Of a stretch of DNA of 64,000 nt, positions 37,333 to 48,019 are shown in pieces. Made by a program: the position numbers and the translations under genes. This DNA is from Parapristionchus giblindavisi (Eukaryota > Nematoda > Chromadorea > Rhabditida > Diplogasteridae): assembly GCA_943737045.1 (NCBI GenBank), contig CALSFV010000123.1, positions 1 through 64,000 on the forward strand, in the 5' to 3' direction. Each line of letters opens with the position of its first letter. Within the stretch, counting starts at the first letter, position 1. The notes beneath the pieces are model-generated. The model worked only from the letters and a program-made list of their open reading frames with translations. It searched no databases and was not told the origin of the DNA.

Positions 37333-40300
37333 ATGAAGTTAATCTTTCTTCTTATTTGTTGTCTTATCGTTATTGGTAAGCTTACATTTTCATTGTTATA
37401 CTATTTGATCTAACATTTTCAAGATTCGAAAGTTCAATACAAGTATTCGACTATTTACGATGAATACGATTTGAATGGTCAGGCTGAGGTATATATATTT
37501 TAGATCTATTTTAAATATTGATCTTCTGTTTTTCATTGACTGATGATCGATCATATTGCTCTTGAACCCGTCAGAAAAGCTGAGGACGATGACATAATAT
37601 TTTACGATCTTTTTATGTGTCTGAATGTTTATGATTGAATTTGAGATAAAAATGGACATTTGTCAAGTTGGAGGATGCAGTTTGTATATTTCAACGACGG
37701 ATGATAATCTCGATATGACAAAGAATCTAATTGTATCTCCTCCTGACAGATCATCCAATATGTCGTAGGTTTTTTTCATTTATTTTTATGATTTAAATGT
37801 CACTTCTTCCAATAACAACACAATTTTCACTTTCTGAAAATGGATTCGAAATCAGTATCTAAAACGGATTCTAGTTATCGTATTGCTTTCTCATATGGAC
37901 GAGTTGCGACGCACCTTGTCAAATAGCAGTTCATTCTAAAAATAGGAAAAATATTTGCTTAGCGACCTTATTATCGGAAGAAACGTCATTAAAAATAGTT
38001 CAAATCAGATTATATGAATTCGCTTCATTTACTGACGTCACCACATCACAGAAGACAGGACTACATTTGTCGGTATGAATAATGGTCAATTTATCATAAA
38101 AATCCAGTGATTTTTCTTTTTCTATGCAAACTTTTTGAGATTTTTGGTTGATATGGGTAAGTTATGGTTAAATGTTACCATATTCCTCTATTCTTTGAAA
38201 TATCTTGTGGGTACAAGAGTTGAATGGATAGATATTTGTAGATAGATGACACAATGTTTGATCTATATCACAATTCATTGTTGGCAACGTACGAGATTAC
38301 TCACTCCACTATTCAGCGTAGTGGAACAATAATTGATAACCGTACCTTTATGTGATATCACATCGATATACAAACACTGAGAGTTTCTCATAGTAACGGA
38401 AGTTTCGTACACTAGTACATTAATTTCAAGGAACACCCCGAGTTATGTTTACTTTCCGCTCTGACAACGCTCTCTCCTAGACAAGTAAAGCGAGTGTAGT
38501 ATATCACGAGCTTTACTTTATTTTACTTCAATTTATACTTTTAGTTAAATACTTTACCCATCGTCGATTGAATATAATTTCAGAAAAAGGAATACTCGAT
38601 ATTCAATTCGAACAAGGAAAATGTTGGACCGGTTGTCATATACGTTGTCAATTCAGAAGCTCGTATGTTAAACTCAATAATTTTCATTATACATATCAAA
38701 TGCTATAAAGCAATAAAACGTATCTATTCAAACTTCGAGTGGGGAGCACATGAATTTTCCCTGCATCTCATAGATGTTCGGGAATTTGACTCGATTGGTG
38801 GGCTCGTTCCAAAAATGGAAGGAATCGAGTGGAAAAAATACAATATAGAAAAAGTATTGAATTTCTTTCGAAAATACCTTTTTTATAGTTGAAAATTACG
38901 TTTTCTCTTTATTTCATGGTTTTTGAACTCCCAGAATATCTAGTGTACAACTCGAAAAATTTAATGTTTCGATTAAACAATTTTTCGTCTGGGGTCGAAA
39001 AAAACGAAAAAGACAAATCGTTTTCGCCCTTACCTCCGGAGTCCGGAGTGAATTGGCCTTTGAATTATCACTGACTTAGTGATCACCCGCAGGACTTCGT
39101 GTGCCCTGAATAACGGGTTGTACTTTTACCTTTTTTGTGCCGAAAACGGAATGATTTTTTTAAATATTTTGGGCAGAAATCTAAAAGTTAAATTGCCAAA
39201 GTGTATATTTTTGATTATTAAAAATACGCAAATAAAGCTCCGTTTCGGTGCTTTTCAGATTTATGCTGTAACTAAATCTCTAGCAATGATTATCACATAT
39301 TTCGGAACAATCATGATTTAGAAGCTTACATCGTTATGCCGTAAATATACTCATGCCGCACAGACCCTGATGTTAACCAAACTTTCACAACGTGCCACAT
39401 TTCAGCTCTGTATGGTGATGAAGATAATGTAGAGATTTTCGATGCTTCGTCAATGAATCGACTTCGTTCGAAAAAAGGAAAATACATTATGATTATGAGT
39501 ACAAGACCATTCAATCTATGGACATCTTCTGTTAATCAGGTAGATTAATTTATTCTATAAAATGAGAAGGCACGTATGTCTGTCTGTCTGTCTTTCTGTC
39601 TGTGTGCCCGTCACACTTTTCATCTTTTCCTTATAGAAGGCGTCAAAATCCTCCAATCTTTACAAGCGTTTTTGCGTCATATACAGTACAGCCCGGTCGT
39701 GTATTGTACACAAAGTCTTAATCATGAGTTTCCGTAATAAAAAGTTCTTTTAATGACTAAAGAAACTGAAACAAAATTTGTATTAATGAGAAAAAACAAT
39801 TAAAAGGCAAATCACACTGGTCCGAAAATGATGGGTACTGTAAATTTTAAAATAGGTCTTACGGCGATCGTGCGATCGATACGCAGTATTACAGTATACC
39901 TTTCCAGTAAATTAATAGTGATCATTTTCGGACCAGTGTGATTTGCCTTTTAATTGTTTTTTCTCATTAATAAAAATTTTGTTTTAGTTTCTTTAGTCAT
40001 TAAAAGAACTTTTTATCACGGAAACTCATGATTAAGACTTTGAGAATTCAAAAATATTCATACGCAAAGGAAATAAATGATGCGTCCAAATGCGCCCCGC
40101 AGCGGTGCGCAGCGCAGAATGTGTACAAAACACGACCGGGCTGTACTGTACTTCTTCAATAGCAAAAAACTGAAAAAAACCTTTAACTAAAACCCATAGC
40201 TAATTAAAAATAAAAAAATCCTTTTATGTCTATTCTTTTTTGCTGATTTTTCTCATCAATCGCACAAATTTTAAAATGTTCAGCAGCAATCATAAACATG

Positions 40301-43300
40301 CTTTATGGAAAATTGATGAATTTTGCTTTTCTTGAATAACTCTCCTCGATTATGAGTGATTATGAGCGCTCTCCTTCCATCCCTATCGCTCACCCTCACT
40401 ATCTTCCCTATTGTCGTCGACTATTGTCGCTATGTACTCCATTTGCTCAATTCCTTCATTCTCTTGTTAGACTTTTTTAGGCGGTCGAAACTAGAGAGAA
40501 ATACCGCATATTAGAGGGACGAAAAAAATTTTGTGAGCGATTTTGTGTTGGAACGCTACGAAATTCCGTAGAACGCTCTATCCTCGAAGGGGGGAAGGTT
40601 CAATACGGGGAATGATTGAATTCACTGATCATAGGGTTACTTCAATCTCGGAAGGTCCTTCGGAATAGCAACTCATATCTGAAATATATTAAATAATTAG
40701 ATTATTTAATATTTATGCGGATGCTCACCGAACTGTTCATCGGCAGACCCTTCGTTGAGTTGCTCGTCTTGATCGACTGCAAAAGATTTGTTTTAAATAG
40801 GATCGAACCAACGACAACAGGGTATTAGACTGCACCACTACCACTAGGCCATACCTTCATCATCATTAGCCGCACATATGTCGACATTAAGTTCGGAAGA
40901 AGCAACATCAACCAATTGAGTCTTCGCATTTGCAGTCTCCAAATGCTCACTGACGATATCCCCATATTTGACTGAACATGTTGCACATGAAGTGACGTCA
41001 TCGATAGCAGTTACTATAGATAATATCGATTAGTTGATGAAGTATTGATTAATTTTACCTTCAAACTGCGAAGTAACGCCAGCCACTGCAGTAACTGTAG
41101 ATAATATTGATTGGTTAAAATTCTTGACTGATATTTTTTCACCTTCGAAATGAGATGTGACGTCAGCAATTGCGGTTACTGAAAAAATTTCAGTTTACAA
41201 GCAAATTATCGATTGATTTTACCTTCAAGTAGAGAAGTCACATCAGCAACTGCGGTTACTATAGATAATATCGATTAGTTTATACTATTATTGATTTATT
41301 TTACCTTCAAAATGAGAACTGACATTGTCAATCTCAGAGTGATGAAGGGTCTTAGAGACTGGAGACATCCAAGAGGATGTAGTGAGAGCTGAGACATCTG
41401 GAAAGATCAAAGATCAAATTCAAATATCAAAGATCAATTCTCACCAGCAGTTACAGGTTTGAAGAAGTCAAGCATCTTGAGACACTCAATTGAGTCTACG
41501 GCACACATAAGACCTTAAGACCTTAAGACCTTAAGACCTTAAGACCTTAAGACCTTAAGACCTTAAGACCTTAAGACCTTAATACCTTAAGACCTTAAGA
41601 CCTTAAGACCTTAAGACCTTAAGACCTTAAGACCTTAAGACCTTAAGACCTGAAGACCTTAAGAGATATTCATTCCCGATATGTTTAAGGCTCACTATGC
41701 GCATTGAAAGTACAACTTTCAAGGCATGTAGAGAGTGCCCATCCGATTTGCATACTTGCTCTCTCATTTTCTCATTATCCCTTACGCCAATTACCATATA
41801 ATATAAACAATAGCCAACATGCTTATCGTGGCGGGAGTCAGTCATGACAACTCAAGGGCCTCCTTCTTTAATATACAGTACAGCCCGATCTCCTTTTGTA
41901 CACGAGTAACACTGAGGCGCCCTGCGGCGCTCATTTGCGCTCATCATTTATTTCTGCGGGTACAGAAACAGGGTGCGGGTATTTACAGTGACCAGATTAC
42001 TTCACTAAAAGTTGATTTTCTCGCTTTTCCGTTCACCAAAATCGTTGATTTTTTTTCTGTTGCACCCTGAGGTAATTCTGATCCGATCTAGCTATGTCGC
42101 TCAGGACACTTTCGCCTCTGAGAAAAGTTACATTTTTGAAGCTTGTGAATTTTTTTCATGAAAAATGAATTAGACAGGCGTGATCGCCATCATATTCTAC
42201 ACCGGAAACATTGGTCTGTTAATTTTAGCACCATCAGGCGACAAGAAATGACCAAAAACGCGATTTCAACGCGACGCCGTCTGGCCTCAACGGTGATTCC
42301 AGGTACAAAATGAACATGCCCATCGTCATCAGCACCCTTGAGAACCCCTTCTCGCAGGTTTTCGAAAAATTGATGTACCGGACCCCAGTCACTCTTGCTC
42401 TACTCTCTCGCAAACGGCATCATATATATTAATTAAATTTATTTATTTAAGTATTCATTTTTTTCAGTTATATCGATCAAGTTTGTATGGACCAATCACT
42501 TACACAATAACCAGCTCTGAGTAGGCAACAAGTAGTTGAAACGATCTAAAATGTCTTAAAATTTAGATCACGTAAGACGATAATCAATGCGTATGTGGAT
42601 ACGGTAAATCAGGATATTGTCAATATCGATTTTTCCTTGTCGGCAGATCAGTGAGTATATGTATATGCATATTGATTCATCAATGATCATTTACAGTAAT
42701 TGGCTCCTATCTGGAATGAATATCACGGAAACTAAAACTGTGGAAACTCAGGCATACATTTTTTTCACATCTCATTCTTGTTATATTTCATAATATTTTT
42801 AAAATAAATTTATTTTTGATTTCTTTCATAGTTATTCAATAGTTACATCTTTTGAAAAAAAATTGGATAAAATAACTCAAAAGCCCCAACAAATCTGAAA
42901 TAAGTTCTGAAAAAAAGCATAATTTCAGACAATAAAGGTCTCATCAGACTTCACCAACGATGGATCCCAATATCTTCTCTCTTTCTCTCCTCAAACTGGA
43001 ACAATGAATGCACCCTCAGGCGGTGATATCTGCGGAAAACAGAAAACAAGTCCGACGATTACTAATACCTCACCAAATACCGTATCCACACCATCTACAG
43101 TATCCACAGGTTCTAGTACATCGAAGAGTGGATCGGACTCAACAAATACAGTATCTACCTCTTCAATGAGTACAACTACGAAGAGTGCTAAAGGTTTACG
43201 TAAATCTCAAACTTATTCCAACTAAGATAAAATATTCTTTAAAAATAACATGTTAAATTGCAGGGCTCACTGTGTACGGATTGTTTGCGATTTCAATTAT

Positions 43301-43316
43301 GAAAATGTTCCTTTGA
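37333..43316 (+). CDS. Secreted, probably GPI-anchored protein (CUB-like)
   Basis: Eleven exons (37333-37375, 37424-37488, 37646-37764, 38009-38072, 38584-38662, 39406-39539, 42468-42520, 42567-42650, 42697-42751, 42929-43193, 43264-43316) join in phase to 337 residues. The N-terminus MKLIFLLICCLIVI is a signal peptide. The middle has beta-rich segments and a CQVGGC pair, then GDICGK. A Ser/Thr-rich stalk (STPSTVSTGSSTSKSGS region) leads to a short hydrophobic end (LTVYGLFAISIMKMFL) with no charged tail, the classic GPI-attachment layout. Overall order resembles nematode CUB-like GPI proteins; the domain call is tentative. Exon 9 ends at a GC donor (CAG|GCATAC). The 2.9-kb intron 39540-42467 contains an opposite-strand gene and two transposon relics. 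AATAAA is at 43465. Confidence 0.72.
38455..38500. mobile_element. Fragment of the CTCCGCTCTGG hairpin family
   Basis: TTTCCGCTCTGACAACGCTCTCTCC corresponds to the left half of the hairpin elements at 6216 and 13540; the right half is eroded. It lies in an intron of the GPI-protein gene. Confidence 0.4.
39684..40148. mobile_element. Tc1/mariner-like MITE with TA duplication
   Basis: Ends CAGTACAGCCCGGTCGTG and, inverted, CACGACCGGGCTGTACTG are exact over 18 bp, each bordered by TA. The arms of about 150-200 bp pair almost perfectly around a GC-rich centre. No transposase. Related ends are seen at about 5989, 22936 and 41875, so this is a multi-copy family. It is located in an intron of the GPI-protein gene. 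Confidence 0.8.
40629..41475 (-). CDS. Small protein with duplicated 36-nt exons, nested in an intron
   Basis: Eight exons (41445-41475, 41305-41397, 41223-41258, 41143-41178, 41059-41094, 40855-41013, 40729-40776, 40629-40678) join in phase to 162 residues starting MLDFFKPVTA. Exons 3, 4 and 5 are each exactly 36 nt and encode VTAVADVTSLLE, VTAIADVTSHFE and VTAVAGVTSQFE; exon 6 begins with the related TAIDDVTS. The introns between them are also alike (GGT/TTACTATAGATAATATCGATT words), so whole exon-intron units were duplicated. The C-terminal part is acidic with CATCSVKYGD and ends SEIEVTL. There is no signal peptide or membrane segment, and I do not recognise a family. The gene lies entirely inside an intron of the plus-strand GPI-protein gene. 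An acceptor (GCCGTAG) lies 20 nt before the ATG. Confidence 0.68.
40777..40854 (-). other. Intron with tRNA-like body
   Basis: This 78-nt intron of the nested gene begins GTATGGCCTAGTGGTAGTGG and contains a perfect A-box (TGGCCTAGTGG) and, further on, TTGGTTCGATCC, one base short of the B-box consensus. It then ends TTTTGCAG. A tRNA-like sequence thus spans most of an intron with functional-looking splice sites. Acceptor-stem pairing is not visible, so it is not called as a tRNA gene. Confidence 0.5.
41511..41664. repeat. 8-bp microsatellite GACCTTAA, about 19 copies
   Basis: Tandem GACCTTAA units with two substitutions (GACCTTAATACC, GACCTGAA). It lies just upstream of the nested minus-strand gene, between it and a transposon relic. 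Confidence 0.95.
41873..42430. mobile_element. Degraded relics of two element families
   Basis: TACAGTACAGCCCGATCTCC at about 41874 matches the end of the 39684-40148 MITE. From about 42130 to 42430 the sequence follows one arm of the 22972-24102 foldback element (ATGAAAAATGAATTAGACAG ... CAAACGGCATCATA). Both are truncated and without target duplications that I can see. Confidence 0.6.
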
Positions 43317-43971
43317 TTTTATTATGAACTATTTGTTTATAAAAGAATGAAGATTTATTATGAAACTATATCTTTACAAATTACCATAAATACTTCTCTT
43401 TGAGTACCATATTTATTTTGTTCTATCCAGTGTAAGAAAATGACAATTCTGTATATACCAAGAGAATAAAGTATCATAAAAAGTATCACTCTGAACATAA
43501 ATATTTCGCAGCACTATCTCGCCTTCCTCTTGATTATCATTCCACTAACTCACACCTAACCCGTCTGACCTTCGCCGCAATGATTTTTTTTATATTTATA
43601 AGAGAGAATTCATGTATTTTGAACAACATGGAAGAAAAAATGTCAAACATGATGAGATAGGTAAAATGAGAAGGAATGAGATGAGAGATACAATAAGATC
43701 CTGATTAAAAGTAGTGTATGTTTGATCGGTTTGAATGAAGAAAACGTGAGAAGATAAAGAACGACGAACAATGATGAAAGATGTTTGCATTTTGATGCCG
43801 ACGGCGATATTTCTCCCTCTCCCTCTCCCTCTTCCTCTCCCTCTCACTCTCCCTCTTCCTCGGTCAACTCTTCTATCTTTGTCCTACAAATTCTCTCACG
43901 CATTGTCTCCATCCTCTAAGTATATAAGAATCCCACTCCATCTCAATATCCATCAATTCATTCATACCTCA

Positions 43972-45000
43972 ATGAACTTCAATCATTCTCTTCTTCTCTT
44001 ATCTCTTCTTGTCCTTCTTTCCTTTGGTCATTCAGCCAAATTGAATAAGAATCTCGAGCAGAGATATGCCCCTCAAAACAGAACCAGAGGTACCGTAACC
44101 CTTACTTTCCCCTCAAGACCAATTTCTCATTTAGTTCTTCGATTCGCTCAAAATTCAAATATGTCTGTTTCTAATGCAACTCATGCATCATGTGAATGCA
44201 ATTCAAATTCTTCTCTAACTTTCAAATCTTCAAAATCGTCAAATTCAACAATTTCTTCAAAAGTTAAAAGATGCTGCTGCGGATGTTGTAATAATTGTTG
44301 TAACAATAATTGTTGTAGAAATTGTTGTAACAATGTAAGTTAAATCATTTCTTCTTCAATAGAATCAATCAATAATTATCAGTGTTGTAATAATTGTTGT
44401 TGCTGTAAGAAATGTTGTGAAGTTTACTACAAGAAGTGCTGTTGCTGCAAAAACTGTTGTAACAATAGAAGGTATGATTGTTGTATCTAACTATTGGTTA
44501 TCTATCAATCGATATTTTAGATGCTGTAACAATTGTTGTAATAATTGTTGCAATAACCGTTGTTGCTGTTGTAAGCCTTGCTGTTGTGGATGTGGATGCG
44601 GGTATGTTATTGATTAATTTAAATGGGATTACTGTATTTATTGATTACTGCATTCCTGGATTACTGTATCTTTCTTTCTAAGATGCGGATGCGGATGTGG
44701 TTGCTGTGGATGTGGATGTTGTAAGAGAAAGAGAAGAGATCAATCTGCAGTTACTAAGAAAAGTCTATCGTAAGAGATCAAAAGATCAAAGATCAAATAT
44801 CAATATTTCATTTCAGTCCTTCATTCAAGAGAATAAAAAGAGCATTGGGACTTGAAGAGACTGAGAAAAATGAAGAAGAAGAAGAACGTGAAAAGAACTG
44901 TGATGAAAATGAAAAAGAAGAAATTAAACCAGAAGAAAAGAAAGAATGTTTAGCTAGATTCAATTACTCAGGTAAATCCGCACATACATTTTACAGCTAG
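43972..45000 (+). CDS. Secreted poly-cysteine protein, copy A
   Basis: Five exons (43972-44334, 44383-44471, 44521-44601, 44683-44769, 44817-45000) give 267 residues. They encode a signal peptide (HSLLLLSLLVLLSFGHSA) and a Ser/Asn/Thr-rich linker. Next comes a long array of CC pairs spaced by N, K, R or G (CCNNCCNNNCCRNCCNN ... CCCGCGCG), then a basic KRKRR site and a Glu/Lys-rich acidic tail. The KR motif before the array and KRKRR after it could be processing sites. Dense CC pairs with Gly and Asn suggest metal binding or disulphide-crosslinked structural material; this is inference. The stop codon has been displaced: a TIR element begins at 44967, so translation runs 11 residues (starting YSGK) into it before TAG. 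Paralogue: 49198-50246. Confidence 0.8.
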
Positions 45001-45410
45001 GAAAAAGCTAAATGTTAGAATACAGGCGAGAAAAATGCATTTTACAGCTAAAAGGTACAAAATTGCTAGTAATTGTTAGACATATGAATGCCAAGCATAC
45101 ATTTTACAGCTAGGAAACAGTTAAATGTTAGGAAACAGCTAGGAAAAATGCATTTTACAGCTAAAAGCTACAAAACTGTTAGAGATTGCTAGGCATCATA
45201 ACTTTTTGTCATCTTTTTTCTGCCTTTTTTACAAAAAAGTTAGGAAAAAGTTTGAAATCATATATGTGACACAGCTTGCAACTGTCTGGACGCGATGCGG
45301 CTATTGTCTCACGCGGTGCGTTCGCTGTCTCTCAAAAATTAATTTTTATTTATTTTCTAAGGTTTATTTGTTATTCAACGTTAAATTGCCGTGATTGTCT
45401 ATACGTTCCA

Positions 45411-47632
45411 CAGGGTAACATCAGGAGGTATCGTCGGATACAAATCTTGCTTCTTTCCCAGCGAAAGAAAGGTATTCTTTTTCTGTTTAAATATTTCGTG
45501 TTTGGTGATTGATATAATTATAAATATTTGTAGATGAAGTCGATTGTGCGGTTCCTGCTGTCCATCTCCATGTGTAGAATTGGATGCATTAGAAGGTGAA
45601 CAATTAGCTGATGTTTTTTTATATTTTAATTGCATTTCGCTGAGTTATTTCTCACAGAACAAGATTAATTCTTGTCTACACTTTCTTATGCAACATCGAC
45701 CCTGGCGATTTCAGTGCTCCCGAGGAGGAGGAAGATACACATGGATAAGAAAAGAAAAGAAGAAGATGAAGAACAATCTCGTACCTCATTTATGCTCACT
45801 TCCAGTCTGGACTTCTGCCGTAGTATCCAATTCTCAACTATGAACATTCAGTTGAATCGATCCAATTGATAATCAAAGGACTACAGAATGATTGAGCCAT
45901 CGTATCTCGCTCACTATCGTAAAATAGAGAATTGAAAGAACAAGTAAGTGGCTGCGCACTCGCATTTTATTATCAATTGATAATCTAGTTTCATTTTATA
46001 AATTATCTATTAATACTGGGAGAAAGGAGGGAAGGCTGTGCGCATACATGGGCGGCATTGTCGCTAGCGGCAAGACCCACCTGATTTTCCCCAAAATCGC
46101 TCAAAAATTATCCGCGAAGTGAAATTATTATATTTACATGCCCCATATTTTGCTCCGACCCACCGATTTTACTTTCCAGCGGCAATGGCCGCCCATGTAT
46201 GGCTGTGCGCATGAGTATGCGGAAAATTTTCCAATTTATTTGCGAGGCAAGGCGATTGGCCAAGCCCCGATGGGAAAGCAAGGCTGTAAGCAAAAAAAAT
46301 CGCTTTCACGCGCCCGCCTATGGATGATTATTAACATGCAAATGTATTGATAGAATTGGATATTGGTAAATATAAATTAGTTATGTTATACGTAGGATGC
46401 TCAGTTATACCATAAAATAGTTGTCTGATTACAGGTGATCGATTAGTATAATTGAATCAAGAGAAGGTATAGTGAATATGAATTGAGGATGAAGAAGAAT
46501 GGAATGAATGAAGAAGATGATGAAGTAATAGAGATGATAAAGTGAATTGAGCAGATCCGAATCAAGTTGGTTTTGATTGATTTATCGATTAGCAAAAATA
46601 TTGTTTCAAATTAAACCGTAGTTGAATTGTCTCAAGCAGTAGGATGAGTATCTGTTCTACGAGAATATTACATTTAGAAGATAATTAGTATCTCACCGAT
46701 ACCTGGGCAACTTTTGCCGCTGGAAATTAAAATCGGGTGGGTGGGATGCAAAAATTTCATGTTTGAGTGAATTTTGGCTAATTCATTTTCATTTGGAGCG
46801 AATGTTTTCCTAGATCGAGTTGGTCAGGTGCCAAAACCGGGTGGGTTCTTCCCGCTATAGCGCTAGCGGCAATGCTTCCCTGTATGATCTCACATAAGGA
46901 AAATGAGATAGATATAACGATGATAGACTAGATTATTGATTAGATTGAGAAGAGATGAATATACTATACTTGTTGTAGAGTAATGCATTGATGACTCAAT
47001 TGAGAAATACTCAAGATAGAATGAAATATTGAGAAATATGTAGAGAAGAGAATTAGATGAACATGAACATGAAAGAACTGCAATACTAGAGGTATTGGTT
47101 GATTGATTGATTACAAATTTGTTTTTTTCTAATCAGAATTTATCTATTTCTTTTTAGGAACCATTTCGAAATGCACAAGATATGGCAGCTAGAGTAATGA
47201 GAGAAGGAGCTGATAGGATTACGGTATTGAAAGAGAAGATTATTTAAAGAGAAGTATTATCGATTGAAGCCAAACTTGTAAGTTGTACTATAGATATGAG
47301 GGATTATTGATTGATTAATTCAGATTAAGAAGGGAATCTACATCAACAGATGATATAATAAAGAACCTTGAAGGAAAACTGGCATTTGAAAGAGAGGAAA
47401 GAAAGAGATTAAAGCATATTCAATTGGAAAATGAGGATGAGACAATTACTGATCATCAACATTATAGAAAGGTACTTTATTGATTGATTGGCTAAGTAGA
47501 AAGAATGAATGAAGTATACTGTAGGCGATGAGAGGTCGATTACGTGCAAAGGATGAAGAATTAAGGAATGAAGAAATTGAAGGAGAATTGCTAATGTTTT
47601 TTATTTGTATCGCTAGATATTTATTGCTATGA
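45411..47632 (+). CDS. Candidate coiled-coil tail-anchored protein inside the transposon
   Basis: Exon-like segments were read on the plus strand. Those supported best are 47158-47223 (EPFRNAQDMAARVMREGADR), 47324-47471 (a charged coiled coil, NLEGKLAFEREERKRLKHIQ) and 47525-47632. The last encodes RLRAKDEELRNEEIEGEL followed by a hydrophobic end, LLMFFICIARYLLL, and stop. The last two join in phase. A segment at 47252-47278 (KYYRLKPN) would join both sides, but only with a 28-nt intron. Upstream candidates are 45411-45471 and 45536-45594; their linkage is not resolved. A coiled coil ending in a membrane segment at the extreme C-terminus is typical of tail-anchored proteins. It may be a captured host gene fragment. 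Confidence 0.35.
46040..46325. mobile_element. GC-rich palindromic repeat (ACATGGGCGGC family)
   Basis: GCGCATACATGGGCGGCATTG (46042-) is mirrored by CAATGGCCGCCCATGTATGG near 46185, and the sequence continues to ACGCGCCCGCCTATGG at about 46322. It shares GGCTGTGCGCA, GGAAAATTTTCCAATTT and ACGCGCCC words with 53692-53875 and, more weakly, with 46690-46885. It is nested within the 3.05-kb transposon. Confidence 0.5.
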
Positions 47633-48019
47633 TCGTTCCATAGTTTGTTGTTGTTCCTTGGCTGGTTCACATTTGATTTTTATTTAAAATTTCATGTATA
47701 TTTACGTCAATAAATCGTTGTTTATTCGCTGGCAGTATTCCTGAGTACAGAACAAGTAGTAAAAGAAAGGGTAGAAACAGCCTAATAACTGCTAGAGAAA
47801 AGGCAGCAAATTGTTTTAAAAATGCTAGAAAAAATGTATGTTACAGTCAAAGAAAAGGCAAGAAACAGCTAAAAGCTATGAAAAAGGTAGAAAACAGCCA
47901 GAAAACATACATATCGCTAACTGTAAAATGTATGTATTTTGACAGTTCACATGCATGTATTGTAGCTGTCGCCTGTATTTTTCCTAGCTGTAAAATGTAT
48001 GTGCGGTTTTACCTGAGTA

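Larger units (their letters stand above)
44967..48017. mobile_element. 3.05-kb TIR transposon, TA duplication
   Basis: The left end CTCAGGTAAATCCGCACATA and the inverted right end CTCAGGTAAAACCGCACATA are followed by a shared CATTTTACAGCTAGGAAA, giving about 38 bp with one mismatch. Both ends are bordered by TA (44965-44966 and 48018-48019). Each end continues into subterminal repeats of CATTTTACAGCTA words (44984-45190, 47755-48000). The interior contains exon-like sequence and GC-rich palindromic fragments but no transposase that I can see, so it is non-autonomous or has captured other DNA. TA duplication suggests Tc1/mariner-type or a similar superfamily. It is inserted in the stop codon of poly-cysteine copy A. 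Confidence 0.78.

Noticed and set aside
43771..43971. Upstream extension of poly-cysteine copy A from an ATG at 43771
   Set aside because: The extension is CTCCCT microsatellite sequence; the ATG at 43972 starts a proper signal peptide.
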